Shown here piece after piece: positions 8,260-16,602 of a stretch of 64,000 nt of DNA (within the stretch, counting starts at the first letter, position 1; each line of letters opens with the position of its first letter). This stretch comes from Bacillus_BD oryzisoli. Its GTDB lineage: Bacteria > Bacillota > Bacilli > Bacillales > Cytobacillaceae. The notes under the pieces were generated by a model. The model was not told where the DNA came from, did not search any database, and saw only the letters and a program-made list of their open reading frames with translations. Position numbers and translations under genes: made by a program. The DNA lies in the NCBI RefSeq assembly GCF_036670025.1, contig NZ_CP137640.1:2514001-2578000 (forward strand), in the 5' to 3' direction.

Positions 8260-9174
8260 ATGCTTAAACAGAAATATAGGACAATTATTGCTTTTTTAGT
8301 TGTTGTTTTAATTGCTAATATGCTGTTTGGTACCTCAATACATGCGCAGAATTCTTCTTCAAAAAATCCTTCACCACAATGGAAACTTGTAGAAAAAGAA
8401 ATAGGAAAATCAGGTGTAATGAAGCCAGGTGAAATCTTTTATATCAGCCTACCACGTAATGATTTAAAAGTGACTGTAAAAGGGACACCAATTCGCACTG
8501 GATTGGCTTTAGGGGGCTGGGTGGCTTTTAAACAAATAGACAGTCAAACGATGGTCATGGGTGATTTAGTTCTTACGGAAAAAGAAATTCAACCTGTTAT
8601 GAATGAGCTATTTCATCAAGGAATTAAGGTTTCTGCACTACATAACCATTTATTAGGTGAAACGCCCCGAATTATGTATTTGCACATTGAGGGGCATGGA
8701 AATCCAGTTCAATTAGCGAAAGCAATTAGTTCTGGGTTGCAACTAACAAAAATACCAAAGAACCGAACAGCCGAATCGGTTTCCTTTTCCATTGATAAAC
8801 AGAAACTTGATAAAACCTTTAGACATAAAGGCACGATTTCGGATGGCGTTTATCATGTAGCTATACCCCGATTAGAAAAAATCATGGAAAATGGCATGGA
8901 AATCCCTCCTGCTATGGGGGTTGCTACAATGATAAATTTTCAGCCGACAGAAAATGGGAAAGTCGCAATAACTGGGGACTTTGTACTTACAGCTGAAGAA
9001 GTAAATCCTGTTGCACGTACTTTACGTAAGCATGGTATTGACGTAACTGCCTTATATAATCACATGTTAACAGAGAATCCACGGCTGTTCTTTTTACATT
9101 TTTGGGCAAATGATGATCCTTTCAAATTAGCAAATGCGTTGCGTGAAGCCTTAGACAAAACACATAGCATCTAG
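8260..9174 (+). CDS. DUF1259 (LppY/LpqO-type) secreted protein
   Basis: 304 residues after AAAAGGAGAG. A signal peptide (RTIIAFLVVVLIANMLFGTSIHAQ) is followed by two copies of the DUF1259 domain, roughly 45-165 and 175-300. Each copy runs from KPGEIFYISLPRNDL or KGTISDGVYHVAIPR to a 'GI.V.ALHNHLLGETPR...LH' or 'GIDVTALYNHMLTENPRLFFLHFW' end. The paired His residues in these ends could bind metal or a small ligand (inference). LppY/LpqO proteins are known from mycobacteria and environmental bacteria without a firm function, and DUF1259 genes are often found next to chrA, as here. A terminator separates it from chrA, so it has its own transcript. Confidence 0.88.
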   Translation: MLKQKYRTIIAFLVVVLIANMLFGTSIHAQNSSSKNPSPQWKLVEKEIGKSGVMKPGEIFYISLPRNDLKVTVKGTPIRTGLALGGWVAFKQIDSQTMVMGDLVLTEKEIQPVMNELFHQGIKVSALHNHLLGETPRIMYLHIEGHGNPVQLAKAISSGLQLTKIPKNRTAESVSFSIDKQKLDKTFRHKGTISDGVYHVAIPRLEKIMENGMEIPPAMGVATMINFQPTENGKVAITGDFVLTAEEVNPVARTLRKHGIDVTALYNHMLTENPRLFFLHFWANDDPFKLANALREALDKTHSI

Positions 9175-9242
9175 CTGTTATGCTTTAAACATTAGAGGGT
9201 GTGGGGCTTTGTATCAAGATGTTATCTTTCATATTGAACGGT

Positions 9243-9278
9243 GGGCTTTGCTGGAATAACTGGCAAAGCCTTTTTCTT
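9243..9278 (+). terminator. Terminator after the DUF1259 gene
   Basis: GGCTTTGC TGGAATAACT GGCAAAGCC followed by TTTTTC. Confidence 0.85.
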
Positions 9279-9362
9279 ATCCAGGTTAAGGGGATTTATT
9301 GGGCGTAGACAAGTATTGGCTCTTTGTATTTTCCCATAATGGCATTTTCCGCGCTTATAATT

Positions 9363-9438
9363 TGTAACCAGTATTACAAATTTCTCTTCTCACATTTACT
9401 ATCACCGCATATATTGGTTTAAATGTAACCAGTATTAC
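9363..9438 (+). promoter_or_regulatory. Paired operator-like repeats before chrA
   Basis: The 15-mer TGTAACCAGTATTAC occurs twice, at 9363..9377 and 9424..9438, 61 bases apart and in the same orientation. Each copy is an imperfect palindrome (GTAA...TTAC). The second ends shortly before the AAGAGGGGG ribosome binding site of chrA. They most likely bind a repressor or activator of the chromate genes; ChrB itself regulates chr operons in Proteobacteria. Confidence 0.5.
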
Positions 9439-9456
9439 TTAAGAGGGGGATTAATA

Positions 9457-10653
9457 ATGAGTAAGTCTTTAGAAAATGAGTCTACTGTTCAGCCCCAAGC
9501 TGCAACGTACTCACTTTTGCAACTAATCTTATATTTTTTAAAGCTGGGCACCATTGGTTTCGGAGGACCTGTGGCTTTGACAGGGTATATGTACCGTGAT
9601 TTGGTGGAAAAACGTGGTTGGATCTCTGAGGATGACTATAAAGACGGTCTTGCATTGTCACAGCTGGCACCAGGTCCTTTAGCCGCACAATTGGGGATTT
9701 ATTTGGGGTATGTGCATTATCGTATTCTAGGAGCAACATTAGTAGGAATAGCTTTTGTTATACCTTCTTTTATAATGGTTGTTGCTTTAGGTTGGGCATA
9801 TGTACGTTATGGTGGTTTAACTTGGATGCAATCTGTTTTTTATGCAGTTGGTGCGAGTGTCATTGGAATCATTGCACTTAGTGCTTATAAATTGACGACG
9901 AAGACGATTGGAAGGGATTGGCTCCTTTGGCTTATTTATATTGTATCACTTGCCTATACGACTATAATGGAAACAGAAGAGGTTTTACTTATCTTATTGG
10001 CTGGAATCCTCTATTGGTTGGTAAAAACACCACCGAAAAACTTATTTAATAAAAATAGGCTCAACAGCTTTGTCGGTTATCCATTTTTCTTGGCTTTGGC
10101 AAAATACCCAGCTGTTGATTCAACCACGATTTGGAATATTTTTATCTTTTTTTCTAAAGCTGGGGCTTTTGTATTTGGAAGTGGTTTAGCGATTGTTCCT
10201 TTTCTTTATGGTGGTGTAGTTGCTGAGCAACAATGGCTTAACGCACAGGAATTCGTCGATGCAGTTGCTGTTGCAATGATTACTCCAGGACCAGTTGTAA
10301 TTACAACCGGTTTTATAGGGTACTTGGTAGCTGGTTTTTCAGGAGCAACTATTGCAGCTGTGGCGACATTTCTACCTGCTTATTTGTTAACCATTCTCCC
10401 TGCTCCACTGTTTAAGAAGTATGGAAAATTACCTGGAATTGCAACTTTCATTACAGGAGTAACAACTGCGGCAGTTGGAGCCATAACAGGGGCAGTTATT
10501 GTTCTTGGGCAACGATCAATTATAGACATCCCAACGGCTTTGTTTGCTGTGGTTACACTCGTTATACTATTGAAAAGTAAAAAGATTTCGGAGCCTATTA
10601 TCATCCTCATATCAGCCATTATCGGATTAATTGTTTACCCAATTATGCAGTAA
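9457..10653 (+). CDS. chrA: Chromate transporter ChrA (two-domain form)
   Basis: 398 residues with the two homologous CHR domains of long-chain ChrA. The first (about 20-190) has LGTIGFGGPVALTGYMYRDL and LSQLAPGPLAAQLGIYLGY. The second (about 225-398) has FSKAGAFVFGSGLAIVPFLY and AVAMITPGPVVITTGFIGYL. About ten to twelve membrane helices are expected. ChrA expels chromate, driven by the proton gradient. The ATG follows AAGAGGGGG. The two ChrB-type genes follow at 17 bases and probably share its transcript. Confidence 0.95.
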   Translation: MSKSLENESTVQPQAATYSLLQLILYFLKLGTIGFGGPVALTGYMYRDLVEKRGWISEDDYKDGLALSQLAPGPLAAQLGIYLGYVHYRILGATLVGIAFVIPSFIMVVALGWAYVRYGGLTWMQSVFYAVGASVIGIIALSAYKLTTKTIGRDWLLWLIYIVSLAYTTIMETEEVLLILLAGILYWLVKTPPKNLFNKNRLNSFVGYPFFLALAKYPAVDSTTIWNIFIFFSKAGAFVFGSGLAIVPFLYGGVVAEQQWLNAQEFVDAVAVAMITPGPVVITTGFIGYLVAGFSGATIAAVATFLPAYLLTILPAPLFKKYGKLPGIATFITGVTTAAVGAITGAVIVLGQRSIIDIPTALFAVVTLVILLKSKKISEPIIILISAIIGLIVYPIMQ

Positions 10654-10670
10654 AATTAGGAGTTGGATTT

Positions 10671-11105
10671 ATGCAAGTTTGGCTGCATTTAGTGTATAAG
10701 ATTCCACGTAACCCTAGTAAAGTGAGGGTTTATGTGTGGCGTAAATTAAAGCGACTAGGTGCTGTTCTTCTTCACGATTCTGTTTGGTGTCTTCCTTCTA
10801 ATCCTAAGACTAAGGAACAATTTCAATGGTTAACTGTAGAAATCAAAGAACTAGGGGGAGAAGCATCTCTATGGGAATCACAACTGGTTTTGGGTATGAA
10901 AGGTGAAGATATAATCAAAGAATTTATGGAGCAAGTTGAACAGGAGTACGTCGAAATACTAGCAGAGTTAAAAAAAAAACAGATCGACCTTGTTTCTCTC
11001 TCCAAGAAATATCAGCAAATTAAAATAAAAGATTATTTTGAATCTGAACTAGGGAAACGTGTTTTGAGTGAATTGCAAAATGCCAGAGGAGGGATAAATG
11101 GATGA
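10671..11105 (+). CDS. ChrB N-terminal-domain protein (split ChrB, first half)
   Basis: 144 residues, ATG after TTAGGAG. The sequence LHLVYKIPRNPSKVRVYVWRKLKRLGAVLLHDSVWCLP is the ChrB N-terminal (winged-helix-like, PaaX-related) domain. It continues with the helical KEQFQWLTVEIKELGGEASLW. In Proteobacteria ChrB is one protein of about 300 residues that senses chromate and controls chrA. Here the first half ends in a stop that overlaps the next start by four bases (ATGA), so the two halves are separate but translationally coupled. The break is clean, with good signals, which argues for a natural split rather than a mutation. Confidence 0.88.
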   Translation: MQVWLHLVYKIPRNPSKVRVYVWRKLKRLGAVLLHDSVWCLPSNPKTKEQFQWLTVEIKELGGEASLWESQLVLGMKGEDIIKEFMEQVEQEYVEILAELKKKQIDLVSLSKKYQQIKIKDYFESELGKRVLSELQNARGGING

Positions 11106-11521
11106 AATGGGTTACCTGGGGAAATGTGGGAGTAGACAGAATGGCTTGTTCATGGCTCATCAAAAAGTGGATTGATTCAGAAGCAGAATTTTTATTTGTC
11201 CTGATCGGTCAGAATCCATTACCAGAAGAAGCAGAACCATTTGATATTCCTGGGGTTCGCCTTTCTCATCGAAGAGGACATTGTACATTCCACACCATGT
11301 TGCGAGAATTTAAGATTAAAGACCCGGTATTAGAACGAATAGCTCAAATTGTAGATGAAGCTGATACCATACAAGAGGCATTTCTGGAGCCGATTGCACC
11401 GGGACTTGATTTTATTTGTGACGGAATTCGATTAACTAGTCCTGATGATATAACGGCTTTAGAGAGAGGGAGTATCATATTTGATGCTTTGTATGCTCAA
11501 TTATCCGCAAAACTACAATAA
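11102..11521 (+). CDS. ChrB C-terminal-domain protein (split ChrB, second half)
   Basis: 139 residues starting MKWVTWGNVGVDRMACSWLIKKWID, the start of the ChrB C-terminal domain. It is followed by FDIPGVRLSHRRGHCTFHTMLREF and IVDEADTIQEAFLEPIAPGLD. Conserved His, Cys and acidic residues (HRRGHCTFH) suggest an oxyanion- or metal-binding or redox site. The start overlaps the previous stop (ATGA) and GGAGGG lies eight bases upstream inside the previous gene. It presumably works with the N-terminal protein as a two-chain chromate sensor, or as the chromate-resistance effector (inference). Confidence 0.88.
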   Translation: MKWVTWGNVGVDRMACSWLIKKWIDSEAEFLFVLIGQNPLPEEAEPFDIPGVRLSHRRGHCTFHTMLREFKIKDPVLERIAQIVDEADTIQEAFLEPIAPGLDFICDGIRLTSPDDITALERGSIIFDALYAQLSAKLQ

Positions 11522-11540
11522 ATATATAAATTAAATCTTT

Positions 11541-11603
11541 TATTTAACTAACGGATGCAAGAGTAAAAGAAGCAGCTGCTATTTTTGGCGGCTTTTTTCT
11601 TTT
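11541..11603 (+). repeat. Dispersed repeat with terminator hairpin (after chr operon)
   Basis: TTTAACTAACGGATGCAAGAG followed by a GCAGCTGC...GGCGGC hairpin and TTTTTTCTTTT. It is a member of the dispersed family detailed at 22345 and appears to act as terminator of the chr operon. Confidence 0.6.
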
Positions 11604-11749
11604 GTGCTCCCTCAGTAAGATGCGATTATCTCTCAAATACTCACTAATTCGCAGGATTTCAAATCACTTGAAATGACCATATGGGATTGATTGAATGAGA
11701 TTTTGACATGAAGGCTGGATGAAGGCGTACTTAAATAAAGGATTCAGTA

Positions 11750-12005
11750 ATAAATCCAATGATTTCCATATAATGCACGTATTCTCCACGCTACCCCTGG
11801 AGGTTTTCACTCCCATGTCTCAACGGGTCAATGCCCTCTCATTCCTTCGTTACACCTATCCAAGTGGTAGAGGCCGGTCTTTCTAACGGAACGGGTCTGA
11901 GCCCTTTTGCACAATAAATCCGGTACTCGTACTTTCTTTGAAATCCTACGAATAAGCCAATATTCGAAAGGTATTAAACTTAAAGTAATTATTTATTTAT
12001 CAATT
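11750..12005 (-). ncRNA. Putative IS110 guide (bridge/seek) RNA region, copy B
   Basis: Noncoding minus-strand DNA directly after the transposase stop. The segment 11784..11850 reads, in minus direction, ACGAAGGAATGAGAGGGCA, then TGAGACATGGGAG, AAAACCTCC and GCGTGGAG. The same blocks occur in the same order in copy A at 3190..3256. Several stems are possible (for example GGCTC...GAGCC-like and CTCCA/TGGAG pairings). Position and conservation fit the RNA that directs IS1111/IS110 target choice; this has not been shown here. Confidence 0.5.
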
Positions 12006-12010
12006 TAACA

Positions 12011-13285
12011 TTAGGCAGCTATTGACATAATAGGTTGTACCTTCTCAGGATGATAGGAATCATTCTTTCTGGCCATTCCTACTAATACTCTTGCGAGTTT
12101 ATGAATTAATTTCATAATTGATTTCATTTTCTTCATCTTTTTCACTTTAACATTGTTAGCGTGCAGCTCTTTAAAATCAGGGTTGTTCATGACAAGACTC
12201 ATAGTCGCTAAATACAAGAAGCGCCGTAAACGAGATCTCCCACGTTTGGAGAGGACAATTTGACCTTTCCATTTACCTGAACTTGCCTCTGCAAGATGCA
12301 ATCCAGCATGACGCAATAAAGAATTCCCGTGTGCAAATCCACTTAGATCTCCTGATTCTCCTAAAATGCCTGCAAGGGCAATTTCGCTAATCCCTTTAAT
12401 GGCAAGTAACTTTCTTGCGAAAGGTATTCGTTTAAGGACTTCAGTGACTTCCTTTTCAACTCGCTCAAGTTGCGCGGTTGCTAGATCAAACTCTTCAATT
12501 AATTGTTCCAGATGGAGTTTATAAGCATCAAGTGCTTGTCGAGTTCCGACTGAATGCATAGCTAATTCAATTAATACTTGTGCTTTTCTTAACCCAGGTT
12601 GTCTCTTCATTTGGGTTTTCCAGCCTACAACGATATCTGGTGCTTTCATTGAACGTAGTTCAAGTGGTGTAGGGAATAAGCGTAGAGTTGCCATTGCCCC
12701 TTTGCCTTTAACATCTTTGAATACCTGCCGAAGTTCGGGGAAAACAATATCGACCCAACGGTTTATTTGATTGACAGCACTGACATATCGTTTAACCGTC
12801 ATGTCACGGTTAGACATTAAAACTCTTAGTTTTTCAAAGGCCTCAGAAGTAGGACGAATAAAGGAATAGTAACCATTCTTGACCATATCAGCGATAACAA
12901 GAGCATCTTTTTTATCACTTTTAGATCGGCTATTATCACGGTTTTCCTTATTCTTTTTTACGAGGTGTGGGTTAACAGTTACTGCTTCAATATCTTGGTC
13001 ATATAGCCATTTTGATAGGTTAACCCAGTAATGTCCTGTAGGTTCCATGCCGATAATAGTAGAGGCAAAACCTTTTAAGGTTTTTAACTGGTTAATCCAT
13101 TGAAGTAATCTAGCAAAACCCTCTTCATTATTTTCAAATGTAAGAGGATCACCGACTATTATTCCACGGAAATTTACAGCTCTAGCTACGTGTAATTCTT
13201 GGGCGATATCCACACCAACCACAAGGTGTTTATCTGAAATTCTCTCAATTAGTTGATTTTGTTTGTCTTGCATCTTAAACTTCAT
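12011..13285 (-). CDS. IS110-family transposase, intact
   Basis: 424 residues, start after AAGGAGGAACC. The N-terminal DEDD/RuvC-like domain shows VVGVDIAQ (Asp26), IIGMEPTGHYW (Glu81) and NSRSKSDKKDALV (Asp124, Asp127). A helical linker (about 150-290) leads to the C-terminal Tnp_IS116/IS110 domain with IPFARKLLAIKGISEIALAG, LRHAGLHLAEASSGKWKGQ (which provides the conserved Ser region) and SKRGRSRLRRFLYLA. Length is normal for the family. With its RNA it would recombine a circular intermediate into target DNA. It is the only mobile-element enzyme in the window that looks functional. Confidence 0.95.
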   Translation of the reverse strand: MKFKMQDKQNQLIERISDKHLVVGVDIAQELHVARAVNFRGIIVGDPLTFENNEEGFARLLQWINQLKTLKGFASTIIGMEPTGHYWVNLSKWLYDQDIEAVTVNPHLVKKNKENRDNSRSKSDKKDALVIADMVKNGYYSFIRPTSEAFEKLRVLMSNRDMTVKRYVSAVNQINRWVDIVFPELRQVFKDVKGKGAMATLRLFPTPLELRSMKAPDIVVGWKTQMKRQPGLRKAQVLIELAMHSVGTRQALDAYKLHLEQLIEEFDLATAQLERVEKEVTEVLKRIPFARKLLAIKGISEIALAGILGESGDLSGFAHGNSLLRHAGLHLAEASSGKWKGQIVLSKRGRSRLRRFLYLATMSLVMNNPDFKELHANNVKVKKMKKMKSIMKLIHKLARVLVGMARKNDSYHPEKVQPIMSIAA

Positions 13286-13700
13286 ATTAGGGTTCCTCCT
13301 TAAGGTTTTGAGTTAGAGTGGTGTCTATACTCATATCTTACTAAGGGACCTAATTTTTTTCAAAGTTGATAATTAGCTGTCTACAGGAATTCTAACGGAG
13401 CAGTTGTGTTCAAAAAGGATTAGGAAGATAAAACAGCGAATTTATTACAAAACGGAAGCTTTTCTAAAGATAGACTTCAAAGAAGGAGTTTAAAATATGA
13501 AATGCTTAAACGATCTAATTTCCAAAAGATAAACTTGATATTGGCACAGTTGAAAAACTAAAAGGGCTTTTTACGTGAAGAATTAATCTTCCTATTCCAA
13601 ACTACGTGAGTAGATTCAGGCTATGAATTGGGTAATAGCTCTTTTTTTATTTTAAACTATAAACATTGATTAAGTATTTTGCTTAATAGGAGGTGTAATA
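13286..13700. other. Intergenic region without a gene
   Basis: Contains the 5' leader of IS110 copy B and a degenerate dispersed repeat at about 13557..13610 (AAAGGGCTTTTTACGTGAAG). It ends with the AATAGGAGGTG ribosome binding site of the next gene. No supported open frame. Confidence 0.4.
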
Positions 13701-14408
13701 ATGCATGAAATAAATAATTCTTCTCTTTTTATCATCTTCATTCTTGTTTTAATACCGATTATCATTTCTTATAAACAGAAACTTGGAATTGGAAGTGAAA
13801 TTATTGTCTCTTCAATTAGAGGTTTTATTCAATTACTTTTATTAGGATTCTTTGTTTCGTCTCTTTTTTCACTCGAAAAATGGTATGTAGTATTAGGCTG
13901 TATTTTACTTATGACGGTTATTGCATCTCTGAATATCTCCAGAAGAGGGGATGAATATCGTAGCTCATTCTGGATTGGACTAATCTCGATTTTCATGTCC
14001 GTTAGTGTTTGTCTCACATCCTGGATATTATTCGATATTATACCTTTTGAAGCCCAATACTTATTACCAGTTGCTGGTATGTTTATTGGGACTGCGATGG
14101 TATCAGGTTCCGTAGTATTTGAAACGTTAAAAAAGAATATAAAAGAAATGGAAGATTTAACTTCTATACGAAATGAATCCATTAAATTGGCTATGATACC
14201 ATCAATTGATGGATTAAAAACAGTGGGTCTTGTTCAGATTCCTGGGACTATGACAGGTATGATATTGGCTGGCGGCAATCCATTCGAAAGTGTAAAATAC
14301 CAAATTTTTATTTTGTTTACTCTCTTAGTGGTAACGTCTTTGACGGCAATACTAACAAGTTATTTTAAATTAAGATATAAAACATTACAAGGAAACAAAA
14401 TTAAATAA
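13701..14408 (+). CDS. FetB/YbbM-type (UPF0014) ABC permease, iron-export-like
   Basis: 235 residues and about seven membrane helices, ATG after AATAGGAGGTG. The family motifs are visible: SSIRGFIQLLLLGFFVS near residue 40, LLPVAGMFIGTAMVSGSVV in the middle, and AMIPSIDGLKTVGLVQIPGTMTGMILAGGNPFESVKYQI near 165-205. E. coli FetB with the ATPase FetA exports iron under oxidative stress; B. subtilis has YjkA with YjkB. Here no ATPase gene is next to it, since an IS110 element lies upstream and a broken recombinase downstream. It may be orphaned or use a partner elsewhere. Confidence 0.85.
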   Translation: MHEINNSSLFIIFILVLIPIIISYKQKLGIGSEIIVSSIRGFIQLLLLGFFVSSLFSLEKWYVVLGCILLMTVIASLNISRRGDEYRSSFWIGLISIFMSVSVCLTSWILFDIIPFEAQYLLPVAGMFIGTAMVSGSVVFETLKKNIKEMEDLTSIRNESIKLAMIPSIDGLKTVGLVQIPGTMTGMILAGGNPFESVKYQIFILFTLLVVTSLTAILTSYFKLRYKTLQGNKIK

Positions 14409-14587
14409 AAGTTATTTTAGACGTTTTTTTCATAAAAATTTGAAAACGATGTTAAATCTGAGTGTTAAAATTCATCAACGAAAAAGTTATAGTCATAACA
14501 AGAATTGGATTTTACCAAAATAAATATTTTACGTTAAAAACAACAATCTATACGAAAACAGCGAAAAATTATGATTTTTCACTAAAC

Positions 14588-14648
14588 TGGTGCAAGAGTG
14601 AAATAAAGCAACGGATTCGAGATGCGCTGCTTTATTTATTTTTAAAAA
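14588..14648 (+). repeat. Dispersed repeat with hairpin
   Basis: CTAAACTGGTGCAAGAGTGA then AAGCAACGGATTCGAGATGCGCTGCTTTATTT, another member of the CTAACGGGTGCAAGAG family. It overlaps a 66-codon frame that I do not regard as a gene. Confidence 0.55.
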
Positions 14649-14652
14649 TACT

Positions 14653-15480
14653 TCATATATAATTGCTGCCTGATGCTTCGCTTAACTGGGCATATATCCG
14701 GGTGGTTTCACTTTTTTCATGACCTAATAGGCTTTGAATAACATCTAGAGGTGCTCCATTATTTAAAAAGTGGGTTGCATAGCTGTGCCTTAGTTGGTGT
14801 GGATGAATGTCTTTGTTAATGCTGGCGCGGTTTGAAATCCGCTTAATAATGTATCGCATCTGGGCAATGCTCATTCGATTAGGATCCCGTTCCGTGACAA
14901 AAATAGCAGTGTCCTTGTCTTCGCGATTATCTAGGTATCGTTTTAACCAAATTTCGCAGAGGATATTGAAATAGACTTCCCGTTCCTTATCGACTTTACC
15001 TCTGATAATGGCGGATCGGTTCGACCAATTAATTCTACCTCTATCTAATGAAACAATTTTCCTATTCGGCATCCAGTGGAAAACATGAATTCAAACAGAG
15101 CCTTTTCCATTGGGGTGCAGCATGCTTCACGTAAATGCTCAATTTCCATTTCTGTCAGAAATTTAGGGATTCTTTTCCCGGTTTTAGGTTCTTTAATTTT
15201 AGCGGCTGGGTTTTGGGGAATATGCCCTTCTTCATGAGACCATCGAAACAATGATTTCATAAAACGAATTCGATGAGCCAAACTTGCAGGCTTAAGGTTT
15301 TCACTTGATTTTGCTAAATAAGATTTTAATTGTTCCGTAGTGATCGTATCAAGTTGAACATCTTTTACAAGCGAATCAGTAACGCTGATTGAAGTTTATA
15401 TGCTTTTAATGTTTGCGGCACCTTCGATTCGTTTATCAGATTCATACGTCTCCCATGCTTTAGATAATAACAAATTTGAT
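14653..15480 (-). pseudogene. Tyrosine recombinase/integrase (XerC/D-like), frameshifted
   Basis: The C-terminal catalytic domain is nearly complete in two frames: TEMEIEHLREACCTPMEKALFEFMFSTGCRIG (first Arg), then after a frameshift at about 15060 KIVSLDRGRINWSNRSAIIRGK (Lys), HPHQLRHSYATHFLNNG (HxxR), LLGHEKSETTRIYAQLS (His and Tyr nucleophile). All catalytic residues are present. Upstream on the minus strand, SLVKDVQLDTITTEQLKSYL and an earlier decayed piece up to about 15480 represent the N-terminal DNA-binding domain, with more stops. It is a relic of an integrated element; a fragment of a close relative lies at 655..815. Confidence 0.85.
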
Positions 15481-15762
15481 CTCTCCCAATAATATCTTTT
15501 TTAAAGAAATTATTGACCGGATTTACGAAATTGAAACGGTAATTCTTATTAAGCTAAAGGGCAGTTTACTTGAAGAAGCATAATTGTTACGAACTACGAA
15601 AAACAGCGTCTCAGGTTCATAAAATAAAGATTCCATCTTCATGGGGGCATAAAAGCCCGATAATCAACTCATATATTTTCAAGAAAATATACTTTTGGCC
15701 AAGCAATTATTATTGCCTAGTCATTTAATAGTAATAGTTCTAAAGGAAAGAGTGGTGAGGAT

Positions 15763-16332
15763 ATGAAGAGCAATAAAGTAAATTATAATGATATGGACAG
15801 TGATAAAAAAGATCTTAATCAGACACTTGAGATTAGAATCGTAAAAGAAAATGGAGAGGAAGTTAATGTTGGTCCTCTTGTTGATAAGGAAAAAATTGTA
15901 ATCGTTATTAACAATCAGTTTACTAGCGCACCCAATACCACACAAATTGCCAGTGGAGCTGGACGAAACAGTGCTGCCGGGAATAATGCTGCAATTGATT
16001 CGTCGAATACCGAACAGCAACAAAGTGTTGGAGCTAAGGGGCAGGCTAGTAATACAGGTATGAGCGGCGACCAGATTGAACCGCATAATAAGGAAAAAGA
16101 TCACTCACAGCATGATGAAGAAATTGTTATTGTCATAAATAATCAAGTAAATACAACAAGTACCGAACAGGCAGGTGCTACCCAGGTAGCAAGTGGTAGT
16201 GGAGATGACAGTGCAGCAGGAACAAACGCTGCCATTGAAAGTTCCAATACCAAACAGCAACATGCTGTCGGAGGAGATGAAACTGGTTCGGCAGAAAACT
16301 CAGATGAAGCTTCCAACCAAACAGAACAGTGA
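15763..16332 (+). CDS. Hydrophilic two-repeat protein of unknown function
   Basis: 189 residues; ATG after AAGAGTGGTGAGG. After a charged N-terminus the protein holds two copies of one unit. Each has a short strand (EKIVIVINNQ at about 46 and EEIVIVINNQ at about 121), a Thr/Ser linker, and a low-complexity piece (TQIASGAGRNSAAGNNAAI then SSNTEQQQSVG; TQVASGSGDDSAAGTNAAI then SSNTKQQHAVG). There is no signal peptide, membrane helix or cysteine. Ala/Ser/Gly/Asn richness resembles spore-surface or exosporium-associated proteins, but that is a guess. A strong terminator follows. The repeat conservation and good ribosome binding site make it a real gene. Confidence 0.7.
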   Translation: MKSNKVNYNDMDSDKKDLNQTLEIRIVKENGEEVNVGPLVDKEKIVIVINNQFTSAPNTTQIASGAGRNSAAGNNAAIDSSNTEQQQSVGAKGQASNTGMSGDQIEPHNKEKDHSQHDEEIVIVINNQVNTTSTEQAGATQVASGSGDDSAAGTNAAIESSNTKQQHAVGGDETGSAENSDEASNQTEQ

Positions 16333-16337
16333 CATTA

Positions 16338-16372
16338 TGGAAAAACCTGCTCCTATGAGCGGGTTTTTTAAT
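16338..16372 (+). terminator. Terminator after the two-repeat protein gene
   Basis: AAAACCTGCTC CTAT GAGCGGGTTTTTT. Confidence 0.88.
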
Positions 16373-16429
16373 GTCAAGGACTAATTTGGGTACCTTTAAA
16401 GGAGAAATTATTCAACCAAAAGAATGAAT

Positions 16430-16505
16430 GTGAAAAAATTCACTTAAACTAATGGGAGTTTAGTTTAATAAGAAGAACATGTCTAATTCGTAGTTGACCG
16501 AAACT
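16430..16505. repeat. Dispersed repeat
   Basis: TGTGAAAAAATTCACTTAAAC then TAATGGGAG, joined to the same GTTTAGTTTAATAAGAAGAAC block found at 3465. It shows how the repeat core is linked to different tails. Confidence 0.65.
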
Positions 16506-16544
16506 GTTTGGCAAGAGGGAGCTATTTTCAAATAAAAATAAGAG

Positions 16545-16600
16545 AATGCCACACTTTTAAAACAAGTATGGCATTTTGAGAAGTAATAACTCATTTAATA
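16545..16600 (-). terminator. Terminator after the YjcZ-type gene
   Basis: On the minus strand AATGCCATACTT...AAGTGTGGCATT forms a stem followed by CTCTTATTTTTATTT. Confidence 0.7.
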
Positions 16601-16602
16601 AA

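Larger units (their letters stand above)
11640..13420 (-). mobile_element. IS110-family insertion sequence, intact (copy B)
   Basis: It has one intact DEDD transposase gene on the minus strand, a short 5' leader and about 300 bases of structured noncoding DNA downstream of the gene (11700..12005). There are no obvious terminal inverted repeats. Exact ends cannot be fixed by eye, so the limits are approximate. It sits between the chr operon and a FetB-like gene. Confidence 0.8.
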
